Shown in pieces: positions 1-5,337 of a stretch of DNA of 5,539 nucleotides. This DNA is from an uncultured bacterium (GTDB lineage Bacteria > Chloroflexota > Anaerolineae > JACIWP01). How positions within the stretch are numbered: position 1 is the stretch's first letter; each line of letters opens with the position of its first letter. The position numbers and the translations under genes are program-made. Where the stretch lies: positions 1 to 5,539 of the forward strand of contig CAIQJD010000644.1 of assembly GCA_903872005.1 (NCBI GenBank). The letters run 5' to 3'. Below the pieces are notes generated by a model, which worked only from the letters and a program-made list of their open reading frames with translations, searched no databases and was not told the origin of the DNA.

Positions 1-225
1 CACGGCCTGCACCTCGGGCGAATTGGGCAGCATGGTCACGACGATGGCGGCGCGCTGGGCGACTTCTTGCGGCGAGCCGGCCGGCGCGGCGCCCTCTGCG
101 GTCAGTGCTTCGATGGCGGCGCGGCTGCGGTTGTAGACAACCAGCGGGAAGCCGGCTTGCAGCAGGTTGCGCGCCATGTGTTTACCCATCAACCCCAGGC
201 CAATGAATCCGACGGCAGGTTTCAT
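1..225 (-). CDS. beta-hydroxyacid dehydrogenase (3-hydroxyisobutyrate dehydrogenase-like), N-terminal part
   Basis: The first 75 residues of an NAD(P)-binding protein are visible; the gene runs off the left edge. The start is MKPAVGFIGLGLMGKHMARN, with the Rossmann dinucleotide loop GxGxxG at residues 9-14 (GLGLMG), followed by the LLQAGFPLVVYNRS strand-turn that ends the second beta strand, and then the IVVTMLPNSPEV strand. This pattern is typical of the NAD_binding_2 domain shared by 3-hydroxyisobutyrate dehydrogenase, tartronate semialdehyde reductase and related cytosolic enzymes that oxidise or reduce a beta-hydroxyacid. The substrate cannot be told because the catalytic lysine domain lies outside the window. 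The ATG at 225-223 is preceded by a GAGGGAG ribosome binding site about 7 bases upstream. The gene is divergent from pstS and shares its 251-base upstream region, so it could share regulation; that is inference. Confidence 0.92.
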   Translation of the reverse strand, partial: MKPAVGFIGLGLMGKHMARNLLQAGFPLVVYNRSRAAIEALTAEGAAPAGSPQEVAQRAAIVVTMLPNSPEVQAV

Positions 226-258
226 GCGGAATCTCCCTCTCTGTAGCGTGCTATCATG

Positions 259-277
259 GTCATTACCCATCAATGAC
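259..277. promoter_or_regulatory. inverted repeat GTCATT-N7-AATGAC, possible operator
   Basis: Two perfect 6-base arms (259-264 and 272-277) are separated by 7 bases, just upstream of the pst promoter. The right arm overlaps the first 11-base-spaced TGACA repeat, so the left arm may be an inverted extra copy of the same half-site rather than a separate operator. It lies in the region that would have to hold the promoter of the divergent dehydrogenase gene. A 6-base dyad can arise by chance, so the call is weak. Confidence 0.3.
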
Positions 278-301
278 AGTTACTTGACAAATGGTTGAAA
301 C
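273..301 (+). promoter_or_regulatory. Pho-box-like direct repeats at 11-base spacing
   Basis: Three related 7-mers lie at exact 11-base steps: ATGACAG (273-279), TTGACAA (284-290) and TTGAAAC (295-301). On the complementary strand the first two read TTGTCAA-N4-CTGTCAT. This is close to the enterobacterial Pho box, which is two CTGTCAT-like 7-mers separated by 4 bases; one copy is exact and the other matches 5 of 7. Read on the + strand as 6-mers with 5-base gaps, they also resemble the Bacillus PhoP arrangement. They overlap the -35 of the pst promoter, where PhoB/PhoP-type OmpR-family regulators act. The pst operon downstream supports the call. The main caution is that the middle repeat is itself a consensus -35, so only two repeats are independent evidence. 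Confidence 0.55.
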
Positions 302-312
302 AAGACTATACT
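284..312 (+). promoter_or_regulatory. sigma70-type promoter of the pst operon
   Basis: A perfect -35 hexamer TTGACA (284-289) is followed after exactly 17 bases by TATACT (307-312), which matches 5 of 6 bases of the -10 consensus. This is in an AT-richer island of an otherwise GC-rich window, and it points at pstS. Transcription would begin near 319, giving a leader of about 155 bases before the pstS start codon. A consensus -35 overlapping Pho-like repeats could be either activated or repressed by a regulator bound there; the sequence does not decide which. Confidence 0.75.
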
Positions 313-383
313 GGCATGGACACCGAGTATTATAGCACGGGACGCGCGCCGGCGCGAAATACGCGGCGCGTGGCGGGACGAAT

Positions 384-406
384 CGCAGTCTGGCCCCCAG
401 ACTACG
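384..406 (+). other. leader hairpin upstream of pstS
   Basis: AGTCTGG (387-393) and CCAGACT (397-403) pair perfectly across a 3-base CCC loop. After one C/A mismatch, two further pairs (CG with CG) extend the stem to 384-406. It lies in the predicted 5' leader of the pst mRNA, about 70 bases before the start codon. No T tract follows, so it is not a standard intrinsic terminator. It could stabilise the transcript or act in attenuation, or be incidental. A GC-only 12-base palindrome at 345-356 lies upstream in the same leader. Confidence 0.45.
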
Positions 407-476
407 CCGATCTTCAGCGCCTGGCCTCTCGGACGCGCGACACATTCTCTCCAACCTTCGCGGGGAAAGGAATCAG

Positions 477-1451
477 ATGATGCGTAAGCGTAGCGCCGTA
501 TGGAAATGGATGACGTTGGTCACGCTGCTGGGTCTGCTGTTGATGGCCGGCGGATGCGGCAAGCGCGCGCCGGCGGCCGGCGCGAAGCTGGAGGGGACGA
601 TCCGCATTTCAGGCGCTTTCGCGCTCTACCCGATGATGGTGCGCTGGGGCGAGGAGTTCCAGAAGATCAACCCCGGCGTGCGGGTGGATATTTCGGCCGG
701 CGGGGCCGGCAAAGGCATGGCCGACGCGCTGGCCGGCCTGGTGGACCTGGGCATGATCTCGCGCGAGGTGAAGCCCGAAGAGATCCAGCAGGGCGCAGTC
801 TATGCGCCGGTGGTCAAAGATACGGTGGTCGCCATCGTCAACGCCGGCAATCCGGCGGCGGCGCAACTGCTGGCGACCGGCCTGAAGAAGAGCGCCTTCA
901 CCTCCCTGTGGATGAAGGGCGAGGCGCTGACCTGGGCGCAGGTGGCCAGCGGGCCGGCGCAGCCGGTGCAGGTGTATACCCGCTCCGATGCCTGCGGCGC
1001 GGCCGAAACCTGGGCCAAGTACCTGGGCGGCAAGCAAGAAGACCTCAAGGGCACCGGCGTCTACGGCGATCCGGGCATCGCCGACGCCATCAAGCAGGAT
1101 GTGGGGAGCATTGGCTACTCGAACCTGAACTACGCCTTCGACATGACCAGCGGCAAGCCGGTGGCCGGCCTGGTGGTCGTGCCGATAGATGTCAACGAGA
1201 ATGGCAAGGTGGACCCCGAAGAGCAGATTGACACCAAAGTCAAGACGGTCGCCGCCATCAAAGCCGGCGTCTACCCCTCGCCGCCGTCGCGCGACCTCTT
1301 CCTGGTCACGAAAGACAAGTTCACCGGCCTGACCCTGGCCTTCGTGCGCTGGATTCTGACCGACGGGCAGCAATACGTGGACGAAGCCGGCTACGTGCGC
1401 CTGCTAGATAGCCAGATTGCCGACGCCATCAAGGCGCTGGGGAATCCCTGA
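477..1451 (+). CDS. pstS: phosphate ABC transporter substrate-binding lipoprotein PstS
   Basis: This 324-residue protein is the extracytoplasmic phosphate receptor of the importer. Residues 1-26 form a lipoprotein signal peptide: basic MMRKR, a hydrophobic stretch and a lipobox ending AGG-C27, with Ala rather than the preferred Leu at -3. The mature part is a PBP_like_2 domain. The first ligand-loop region is SGAFALYP (45-52), followed by ISAGGAGKGMADALAG, GMISREV, and TRSDACGAAET (168-178), which corresponds to the RSDGSGT-type phosphate-binding segment of the family. Here Cys173 sits where Ser is usual. Residues 238-249 form an EF-hand-like loop. The length is normal for PstS. An AAAGGA ribosome binding site lies 7 bases before the first of two adjacent ATGs (477 and 480), so 480 is an equally possible start. 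The stop codon overlaps the pstC ATG by one base. Confidence 0.93.
   Translation: MMRKRSAVWKWMTLVTLLGLLLMAGGCGKRAPAAGAKLEGTIRISGAFALYPMMVRWGEEFQKINPGVRVDISAGGAGKGMADALAGLVDLGMISREVKPEEIQQGAVYAPVVKDTVVAIVNAGNPAAAQLLATGLKKSAFTSLWMKGEALTWAQVASGPAQPVQVYTRSDACGAAETWAKYLGGKQEDLKGTGVYGDPGIADAIKQDVGSIGYSNLNYAFDMTSGKPVAGLVVVPIDVNENGKVDPEEQIDTKVKTVAAIKAGVYPSPPSRDLFLVTKDKFTGLTLAFVRWILTDGQQYVDEAGYVRLLDSQIADAIKALGNP
1188..1223 (+). other. EF-hand-like calcium-binding loop within PstS
   Basis: Residues 238-249 of PstS read DVNENGKVDPEE. This fits the 12-position EF-hand loop: Asp at 1, Asn at 3, Asn at 5, Gly at 6, a hydrophobic residue at 8, Asp at 9 and Glu at 12. The flanking helices of a true EF-hand are not evident: the loop follows a beta-like VVVPI strand. 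It is therefore best viewed as a calcium-binding-type loop in a periplasmic-binding-protein fold. I recall similar loops in some PstS-like proteins, so it may be a subfamily trait. Metal binding is inference. Confidence 0.6.
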
Positions 1452-2338
1452 TGCGTTGGCGACGCCTGCAAGACACGCTGGCGACCGGCGGCATGCGCGC
1501 GGCCCTGGCCGTCGCCAATTCGCTGACCCTCTTCATTGCCCTGGGGCTGCTCCTCAAGGCGCGCCCGATCCTGGCGCAGAAATCGCTGGGGCATCTGCTC
1601 TTCTCCTCAGACTGGCACCCGCTCAAAGGGGCCTTCGGCTTCTACCCGTTCATCATCGGCACGCTGGAAGTGACCGCCCTGGCGATGGTATTGGCCGTGC
1701 CCATCTGCCTCTTGAGCGCCATCTATCTGTCGGAATATGCCCATAGCCGGCTGCGCCAATGGATCAGCCCGGTGATTGACCTGTTGGCCGGCATCCCATC
1801 GGTCATCTATGGCCTGTGGGGCGTCATCGTCATCGTCCCCTTCGTGCGGAGCCTGGGGACGGCGTTGGGCTATCGCACGACCGGCTATTCGCTGCTGGCC
1901 GGCGGGGTCATCCTGGCGATCATGGTCTTTCCCATCATCATCTCCGTCGCCATGGAGGTCTTGCGCTCCGTGCCGCTGGAGGCGCGCGAAGCGGCCATCG
2001 CTCTGGGGGCGACACGCTGGGAGACGGTCAAGAAGGTGGTGCTGAAGAGCGCCTCGCGCGGCATCCTGGCGGCCATCGTGTTGGGCTTCGCCCGCGCCTT
2101 CGGCGAGACGATGGCGCTCTTGATGGTGGTGGGCAATGTGGCGCAGGTCCCGAAGTCCATCTTCGATGCGGCTTATCCGCTGCCGGCGCTGATCGCCAAC
2201 AATTACGGCGAGATGATGTCCATTCCGCTCTACGATGCGGGGTTGATGCTGGCGGCGCTGATCTTGCTGCTGGTGGTGGCCGGCTTCAACGTGGCAGCGC
2301 ATTTCACGCTGTTGCAGATCGAGCGCGCCGGCCGCTGA
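1451..2338 (+). CDS. pstC: phosphate ABC transporter permease PstC
   Basis: This 295-residue inner-membrane protein forms half of the phosphate channel, paired with PstA. Hydrophobic segments fall near residues 18-36, 66-92, 111-131, 147-168, 204-228 and 262-284, the six-helix plan of the family. Hallmarks are GTLEVTALAMVLAVP (70-84), IYLSEYA (91-97), LAGIPSVIYGLWG (112-124), and the cytoplasmic EAA loop EAREAAIALGATRW (177-190), ending in FARAFGETMA, which docks on PstB. It is slightly shorter than E. coli PstC. The usual Pro after the VVL of the EAA loop is Lys here. The ATG overlaps the pstS stop as TGATG, with a GGGGA ribosome binding site 7 bases upstream inside pstS, so the two genes are probably translationally coupled. 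PstC rather than PstA is supported by gene order and by the GFYPFIIGTL and ARAFGETMA motifs. Confidence 0.95.
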   Translation: MRWRRLQDTLATGGMRAALAVANSLTLFIALGLLLKARPILAQKSLGHLLFSSDWHPLKGAFGFYPFIIGTLEVTALAMVLAVPICLLSAIYLSEYAHSRLRQWISPVIDLLAGIPSVIYGLWGVIVIVPFVRSLGTALGYRTTGYSLLAGGVILAIMVFPIIISVAMEVLRSVPLEAREAAIALGATRWETVKKVVLKSASRGILAAIVLGFARAFGETMALLMVVGNVAQVPKSIFDAAYPLPALIANNYGEMMSIPLYDAGLMLAALILLLVVAGFNVAAHFTLLQIERAGR

Positions 2339-2369
2339 GCCGGCTGGCGCAACCCAGAGGTAAGGCGCG

Positions 2370-3218
2370 ATGCGATTTCGCAAACTCGAAGAGAACATCT
2401 TCAAAGCCCTCATGATCTTCTCCCTGGCCGTGGTGCTGGTGAGCCTGGCGGCCATCCTGGGCGTCATCATCGCGCGCGGCGCGGCCGCGCTCAGCCTGAA
2501 CATGCTCATCCAGACGCCCAAAGGCGGCTATTACCTGGGCAAAGAGGGCGGCATCGCCAACGCCATCGTCGGCTCGCTCTACCTGGGCTTCGGGGCGTCG
2601 CTCCTGGCGATCTTGCTCAGCCTGCCCATCGCCTTCGCGCTGCAACGCGAGTACACCGGCCGGCGGCTCGCCCGCATCACCCGCCTGGGCCTCGACATCC
2701 TGTGGGGCACGCCGTCCATCGTCTACGGCGCGTTCGGCTTCGTCATCATGCAAACCCTGCGCCTGCGCGCCTCGCTCCTGGGCGGCATCCTGGTCTTGAC
2801 CCTGCTGATCCTGCCCATCATGGTGCGTTCCATCGAAGAGGTCATCCGCATGATCCCGATGGAGCTGAAAGAGAGCGCCTACGCCATGGGCGCGACGCGC
2901 CTGGAAGCAACCATGGCCGTCGTCCTGCGCCAGACCTTGCCCGGCATCGTCATGGCGGTGCTGCTGGGCTTCGGGCGCGGCATCGGCGACGCGGCGTCCA
3001 TCCTCTTCACGGCCGGCTATACGGACTATATCCCCCGCTCGCTGCTGGACCCGGCCGCCTCGCTCCCCCTGGCGATCTTCTTCCAGATCGGGACGCCGAT
3101 CCCCGAAGTGCAGCAGCGAGCCTACGCTTCGGCTTTGATTCTGCTCATCATCGTCTTGCTGGTGAGCGGCGGGGCGCGCCTGTTGAGCCGGCGCTTCTCG
3201 CGCTACATCGTGCGATAG
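2370..3218 (+). CDS. pstA: phosphate ABC transporter permease PstA
   Basis: This 282-residue membrane protein is the second half of the channel. It starts with a hydrophobic segment at about 13-36. It then shows GGIANAIVGSLYL (60-72), a PstA-like entry to the permease domain, LWGTPSIVYGAFG (111-123), and the EAA loop ELKESAYAMGATRLEAT (165-181) that contacts PstB. A segment GFGRGIGDAAS (200-210) stands where PstA usually reads ARAIGETAP, so the conserved Glu is Asp here. A final membrane helix lies at about 252-268, followed by a basic tail. The length is normal for the family. The ATG follows pstC by 31 bases and has an AGAGG ribosome binding site 9 bases upstream. The same mRNA surely carries all four genes. 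The stop TAG overlaps the pstB ribosome binding site. Confidence 0.94.
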   Translation: MRFRKLEENIFKALMIFSLAVVLVSLAAILGVIIARGAAALSLNMLIQTPKGGYYLGKEGGIANAIVGSLYLGFGASLLAILLSLPIAFALQREYTGRRLARITRLGLDILWGTPSIVYGAFGFVIMQTLRLRASLLGGILVLTLLILPIMVRSIEEVIRMIPMELKESAYAMGATRLEATMAVVLRQTLPGIVMAVLLGFGRGIGDAASILFTAGYTDYIPRSLLDPAASLPLAIFFQIGTPIPEVQQRAYASALILLIIVLLVSGGARLLSRRFSRYIVR

Positions 3219-3229
3219 GAGAGACGGCT

Positions 3230-4051
3230 ATGCCGCACATCAGTCTGCGCGACCTGAACGTCCATTACGGCAGCCATCACGCCCTGCGCGCCGTCAACGC
3301 CGATATCCCCGATGGGCAGATTACCGCCATCATCGGGCCGTCGGGCTGCGGCAAGACGACGCTGCTCAAGAGCCTCAACCGGCTGGTGGATCTGTACGAG
3401 GAAGTCCGGGTGAATGGTCAGGTGTTGATTGATGGGGCCAACATCTACGATCCGGGCGCCGATGTCCTGGCCCTGCGGAAGAAAGTTGGCTTCCTCTCCC
3501 AGCGCCCGTACCCACTGCCCATGTCCATCTACGAGAATATCGCCTTTGGCCCGAAGATTCACCGCATGAACGGCCAGCAGATCGAGCGGGTCGCCGGCCG
3601 ATTGGAGCAGCTCTACGCCGGCGAGCGCCGGCCGGCCGGCAAGGGGAAGGGAACCGACCTGCTGGTGGAATACTACCTGCGCCTGGCCGGCCTGTGGGAC
3701 GAGGTGAAGGATCGCCTGAATGCGCCGGCGGCGCGGCTCTCCATCGGTCAGCAGCAACGCCTGGCCCTGGCGCGCACCCTGGCGGTGGAGCCGGATGTGA
3801 TTCTGGCCGACGAGCCGACCTCGGCCCTCGATCCCATCTCGGCCAAGCTGGTGGAGAGGCAGTTCCAGCTTCTCAAACAGGAGTACACCATCGTGGTGGT
3901 GACGCACATCCTGCGCCAGGCGCGCCGCATCGCCGATTACGTGATGTTCATGTACATGGGCGAATTGGTGGAGCATGGGCCGGCGCGCGACGTCTTCGCC
4001 GCGCCGCGCGACGAGCGCACGCGGGCCTACGTGGGCGGAGAGATCAGTTAG
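3230..4051 (+). CDS. pstB: phosphate ABC transporter ATP-binding protein PstB
   Basis: This 273-residue cytoplasmic ATPase drives the importer. It shows Walker A GPSGCGKTT (36-44), the PstB-typical NRL and VNGQVLIDGANIY segment, Q-loop Gln91 in FLSQRPYPLPMSIYENIAFG, Walker B VILADEP (190-196), D-loop SALDPIS (198-204) and H-loop His226 in VVVTH. The C-terminal FMYMGELVEHG is a PstB hallmark. Two features are odd: the ABC signature is LSIGQQQR (170-177) instead of LSGGQ, and about 20 extra residues lie in the helical subdomain (roughly 129-149, including GERRPAGKGKG) compared with E. coli PstB. The start at 3230 is set by AGGAGAG 6 bases upstream, which overlaps the pstA stop. The open frame continues upstream to 2702, but that part lies inside pstA and looks like a shadow. 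A phoU does not follow. Confidence 0.95.
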   Translation: MPHISLRDLNVHYGSHHALRAVNADIPDGQITAIIGPSGCGKTTLLKSLNRLVDLYEEVRVNGQVLIDGANIYDPGADVLALRKKVGFLSQRPYPLPMSIYENIAFGPKIHRMNGQQIERVAGRLEQLYAGERRPAGKGKGTDLLVEYYLRLAGLWDEVKDRLNAPAARLSIGQQQRLALARTLAVEPDVILADEPTSALDPISAKLVERQFQLLKQEYTIVVVTHILRQARRIADYVMFMYMGELVEHGPARDVFAAPRDERTRAYVGGEIS

Positions 4052-4059
4052 CCGGAATG

Positions 4060-4123
4060 GTAGCCTGGCGCCTTGTGCGCGTCTGGGCGACGGGTAGGAC
4101 GCCCACGAGGGGCCGGATGTGCC
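4060..4123 (+). repeat. imperfect palindromic repeat, copy 1, between convergent pstB and Ldh2 genes
   Basis: This fills most of the 76-base gap between two convergent stop codons. The main arms are 4071-4083 and 4098-4110, 13 pairs with one G-U wobble and one C-C mismatch around a 14-base loop. After one mismatch the stem can extend outward to 4065/4116. The same element, with small indels, occurs on the opposite strand at 5282-5337: the 17-base stretch at 4071-4087 matches there with one mismatch. It starts about 10 bases after the pstB stop and could act as a bidirectional 3' hairpin, but no T tract follows on either strand. It looks like a REP-like dispersed element rather than an ordinary terminator. 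Confidence 0.65.
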
Positions 4124-4127
4124 TGGC

Positions 4128-5231
4128 TCAGAAATACTCCGCGTAGCCGGCGATCCCCAGTTCGTCGCGCACGATGCGTAGCTCTTTCTGCAAATTGGCG
4201 TTGAGCGGGATGCCCGTCCGCCGGCGCTCCTGTTCCAGCTCATACTCTTTTTCGCCGGCCACGTAGATGCGCTCCGCGCCGGCGGCCTTGCGCGACGCCT
4301 GCAAATTCCGCATGATCTGGCCGGTGATGCGCCGCGATTCCTCCACGGGGATGAAGTGGGCGACATCCAGGGCCAGGAAGAAGTGCCCCAGCATGTAGGG
4401 CCGCCGGCTGCCGTCGGGGGCCACCCCCAGCAGGTCCTTTTGGAACGCGCCGGCCTGCAGCGAGGCGGAGAGGATCTCCACCACCGTCGCCAGGCCGTAG
4501 CCCTTGTAGCCGCCCAGTCCCTCGCCGGCGCCGCCCAGGGGCAGCAGCGCCGCCAATCCCTGGTCGAAATGGCCCAATAACGCGTGGGGATCGGTGGCCG
4601 GCCGGCCGTCGGCGCCGATGGCCCAACCTTCGGGGGCCGGCTTCTCGGCGCGCGCCAGCACCTCGATCTTGCCGCGCTGGGTGATGGAGGTAGCCGCGTC
4701 GAACCAGAAGGGATAGGGCAGGTCGCTGGGCGCGGCAAAGGCGATGGGGTTGGTGCCCAGCATCGGCTCGGCGCCGAAGGTGGGGGCGATGGCCGGCCGG
4801 GCATTGGTGACGGTCAGGCCGACCATGCCGGCCGCGACGGCCATGAGCGGGTAATAGCCGGCGATGCCGAAGTGCGCGCTGTTACGCACGGAGACCGCGC
4901 CCAGACCGTAGCGGCGCGCCTTCTCAATCGCCAGGGACATGCTATGATAGGCGATGACGTGGCCCATGCCGTGATGGCCGTCTATCACCGCGGTCGTCTC
5001 GCTCTCGTGGACGATCTCCCAACGGGTCACGGTGGTCTGAGAGCCGGCCTTGATGCGGTCATAGTAGTATTTGAGCCGGCCGACGCCGTGGGATTCGATG
5101 CCGCGCACGTCCGAGGCGATCAACACATCGGCGCAGATGGCCGCATCGTCGGCCGGCGCGCCCAGCGCCACGAAGACCGCGTGCATGTACTGGCGTAGGG
5201 TTTCGATGGGAATATATGTTGTGGCGCTCAT
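4128..5231 (-). CDS. Ldh2-family malate/L-lactate dehydrogenase-like oxidoreductase
   Basis: This 367-residue NAD(P)-dependent enzyme belongs to the Ldh_2 family (malate/L-lactate dehydrogenase, ureidoglycolate dehydrogenase AllD, sulfolactate dehydrogenase ComC, piperideine-2-carboxylate reductase DpkA), whose fold differs from the classical Rossmann LDH/MDH. Visible family marks are DVRGIESHGVGRLKYY (41-56) with the conserved SHG and Arg52, VRNSAHFGIAGYY (115-127) with His120, PMLGTNPIAFAAPS (156-169), and GGYKGYGLATVVEILSASL (240-258). It reduces a 2-keto acid or oxidises a 2-hydroxy acid in the cytosol; the exact substrate cannot be read from sequence. The length is normal. The ATG at 5231 is chosen because MSATTYIPIETLRQYM begins as family members do, with GGAGGG upstream. 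It converges on pstB and lies 102 bases after the kinase gene on the same strand, so it may be cotranscribed with that gene. I see no convincing own promoter. Confidence 0.92.
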   Translation of the reverse strand: MSATTYIPIETLRQYMHAVFVALGAPADDAAICADVLIASDVRGIESHGVGRLKYYYDRIKAGSQTTVTRWEIVHESETTAVIDGHHGMGHVIAYHSMSLAIEKARRYGLGAVSVRNSAHFGIAGYYPLMAVAAGMVGLTVTNARPAIAPTFGAEPMLGTNPIAFAAPSDLPYPFWFDAATSITQRGKIEVLARAEKPAPEGWAIGADGRPATDPHALLGHFDQGLAALLPLGGAGEGLGGYKGYGLATVVEILSASLQAGAFQKDLLGVAPDGSRRPYMLGHFFLALDVAHFIPVEESRRITGQIMRNLQASRKAAGAERIYVAGEKEYELEQERRRTGIPLNANLQKELRIVRDELGIAGYAEYF

Positions 5232-5244
5232 GGTAAAGGATGTT

Positions 5245-5250
5245 CCCTCC
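5245..5250 (-). promoter_or_regulatory. distant ribosome binding site of the Ldh2 gene
   Basis: GGAGGG, read on the - strand, is the only strong Shine-Dalgarno in the region. It lies 13 bases before the ATG at 5231, longer than the usual 5-9. The in-frame ATG at 5252 lies just upstream of this motif and has no purine-rich site of its own, and no in-frame GTG or TTG lies between. The spacing leaves some doubt about initiation, but 5231 remains the best start. Confidence 0.5.
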
Positions 5251-5281
5251 ATTGGGAAATGTGAGACACACATGTGAATGT

Positions 5282-5337
5282 GGCACAGGCCTCCGTGGCC
5301 GTCCGAATTCCCAGACGCCCACAAGGGGCGATGCTAC
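5282..5337 (-). repeat. imperfect palindromic repeat, copy 2, between kinase and Ldh2 genes
   Basis: Read on the - strand this is the same element as 4060-4123. CCTTGTGGGCGTCTGGG (5326-5310) matches copy 1 at 16 of 17 bases. The second arm (5304-5290) matches with one mismatch and one inserted base. Shorter flanking matches, GTAGC at one end and TGTGCC at the other, need small gaps. The central loop differs between the copies. The arms 5290-5303 and 5314-5326 can fold with one bulge and one mismatch. The leading GTAGC contains the TAG stop of the kinase gene, so the repeat appears to abut or supply that stop codon. Confidence 0.6.

Noticed and set aside
262..290. - strand promoter for the dehydrogenase: TTGTCA (290-285), 17 bases, GGTAAT (267-262)
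   Set aside because: The -35 matches 5 of 6, but the -10 lacks the critical first two bases. It is too weak to list as a feature, although some promoter must lie in this gap.
263..480. Short open frames on both strands in the dehydrogenase-pstS gap
   Set aside because: They overlap the promoter and leader, lack ribosome binding sites, and have Arg/Ala/Pro-rich translations without motifs.
609..1373. 254-codon - strand open frame opposite pstS
   Set aside because: It is a shadow of pstS codon usage with no motif and no plausible promoter.
1607..2521. 304-codon - strand open frame opposite pstC
   Set aside because: The composition is His/Gln/Arg/Asp-rich, a mirror of membrane-protein codons. 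There is no ribosome binding site or recognisable motif.
2702..3229. Upstream extension of the pstB reading frame
   Set aside because: The extra 176 residues lie inside pstA, are His/Arg/Ala-rich and match nothing in PstB. The 3230 ATG has a strong ribosome binding site and matches the family start.
4084..4105. TGGGCG/CGCCCA 6-bp stem as an intrinsic terminator for pstB
   Set aside because: There is no T tract on either side, and these bases fit better into the longer alternative hairpin of the palindromic repeat.
3203..4804. Very long - strand open frame (533 codons) antisense to pstB and out of frame with the Ldh2 gene
   Set aside because: Its translation is low-complexity Arg/Pro/Ala/Ser-rich with no domain, and it overlaps two well-recognised genes. 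Long antisense open frames are expected in GC-rich codon usage.
5232..5324. Earlier starts for the Ldh2 gene (5252 or 5324)
   Set aside because: The extra residues do not resemble the family, neither start has a ribosome binding site, and the 5324 start would lie in the palindromic repeat.
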